DNA of 64,000 nucleotides from Pleomorphomonas sp. PLEO (GTDB taxonomy: Bacteria; Pseudomonadota; Alphaproteobacteria; Rhizobiales; Pleomorphomonadaceae): contig NZ_CP166625.1 in assembly GCF_041320595.1 (NCBI RefSeq), positions 3,284,001 to 3,348,000 of the forward strand, read 5' to 3'. Position 1 is the first letter of the stretch; every line of letters begins with the position of its first letter. The position numbers and the translations under genes are program-made. Under the pieces are notes generated by a model that was given only the letters and a program-made list of their open reading frames with translations, had not been told where the DNA came from and ran no database searches. Shown one piece after another: positions 63,600-64,000 of this stretch.

Positions 63600-64000
63600 T
63601 TATCCACGGCCGCGACAAGACCAACGCCATTCGCGCCGGCGCCCGGTATCCACATGGATCGACTTTGTGTGACAATAGAGGCCGAGACCGCCGCGCGAGG
63701 GGTGGCCATAGAAGTAACGGGCCAGTTCATCGCGGGCGATGCCGGGCATATAGAGGTCGAGGGCGTTGCAGTAGAGGTGCTGCGAGTGCAGTGCGCCGCG
63801 GACGAGCCGATTATGCGAAGGTGAGCGATAGCCCGATGTGATCACCACCCTACGGCTGAAATGCCTCTCAGCATCGCGAATCATGCCAAGCAGTGTCGGC
63901 TTCACGCAGGAAACGTTGATTTCCGAATGGGCGAGCAGGAGCCCGTTGGCGGCCTGCACCACGTCGCGCGGCAAGCCGGGCACGTAGTGGGCGTAGGGCT
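63600..64000 (-). CDS. M15/DUF882-family peptidase-like protein, 5' end outside the window
   Basis: The frame is open from the right edge to the stop at 63600, giving at least 133 residues. The zinc-peptidase pattern is present: SGYRSPSHNRLVRG, SQHLYCNALDLYMPG (His and Asp ligands), GGLGLYCHTKSIHVDTG and a final RxW. This matches YcbK-like proteins of peptidoglycan metabolism (DUF882, peptidase M15_3). The N-terminus with any signal peptide is missing. A GTG at 63983 is in frame but need not be the start. Confidence 0.85.
   Translation of the reverse strand, partial: PYAHYVPGLPRDVVQAANGLLLAHSEINVSCVKPTLLGMIRDAERHFSRRVVITSGYRSPSHNRLVRGALHSQHLYCNALDLYMPGIARDELARYFYGHPSRGGLGLYCHTKSIHVDTGRRREWRWSCRGRG

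Overview
The window reads as chromosome of a GC-rich alphaproteobacterium, most likely of the order Hyphomicrobiales. Supporting signs are hut genes under a GntR-type HutC with a HutF-type formimidoylglutamate deiminase, a ribD-ribE-ribBA-ribH operon behind an FMN riboswitch, EfeUOB iron uptake, and several ABC and TRAP nutrient importers each next to its own regulator. I cannot name the genus. There is no phage, insertion sequence, integrase or CRISPR array. About 57 protein genes, one tRNA and one riboswitch are supported.

Layout. 1-8535: histidine utilisation. hutU (cut by the left edge) and hutC point left; hutF, a polar amino-acid ABC transporter and a HutH-like gene point right; two matching HutC-type palindromes sit before hutU and hutF. 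8843-13046: iron uptake efeU-efeO-efeB plus a second M75 EfeO. 13113-16623: riboflavin biosynthesis with its FMN riboswitch. 16741-19221: an SsuABC/TauABC-type importer. 19359-21379: pabB-pabA (folate). 21380-24930: mmsA with a divergent LysR regulator, then cysE. 25005-29704: a TRAP transporter, an FAH/hydratase-family enzyme and a divergent GntR regulator. 29856-34500: a rhamnulokinase-type kinase, cstA-ybdD and a periplasmic rhodanese. 34513-41059: GH13 alpha-glucosidase, three oxidoreductases, a LysR regulator and a HAD phosphatase. 41087-48746: an ABC importer with a PF04392-type binding protein, divergent from deoR-fucA-fucI and an L-fucose-dehydrogenase-like aldo/keto reductase. 49320-53471: xylFGH. 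53696-59854: M19 dipeptidase, a DUF2249 protein, glgP, prmB and a DUF1003 protein. 59929-63182: an AT-richer cassette (HAD phosphatase, UbiA prenyltransferase, GT-C membrane protein) followed by tRNA-Glu and an M15/DUF882 peptidase cut by the right edge.

The window is dominated by scavenging of amino acids, sugars, sugar acids and iron. Two observations stand out. The HutH-family protein in the histidine-transport operon precisely lacks the Ala-Ser-Gly triad that forms the MIO cofactor, so it should not be an ordinary histidine ammonia-lyase. The UbiA/HAD/GT-C trio at 59.9-63.2 kb resembles the steps that make and use a polyprenyl-phosphate pentofuranose donor, and may be a small cell-surface pentofuranosylation cassette.
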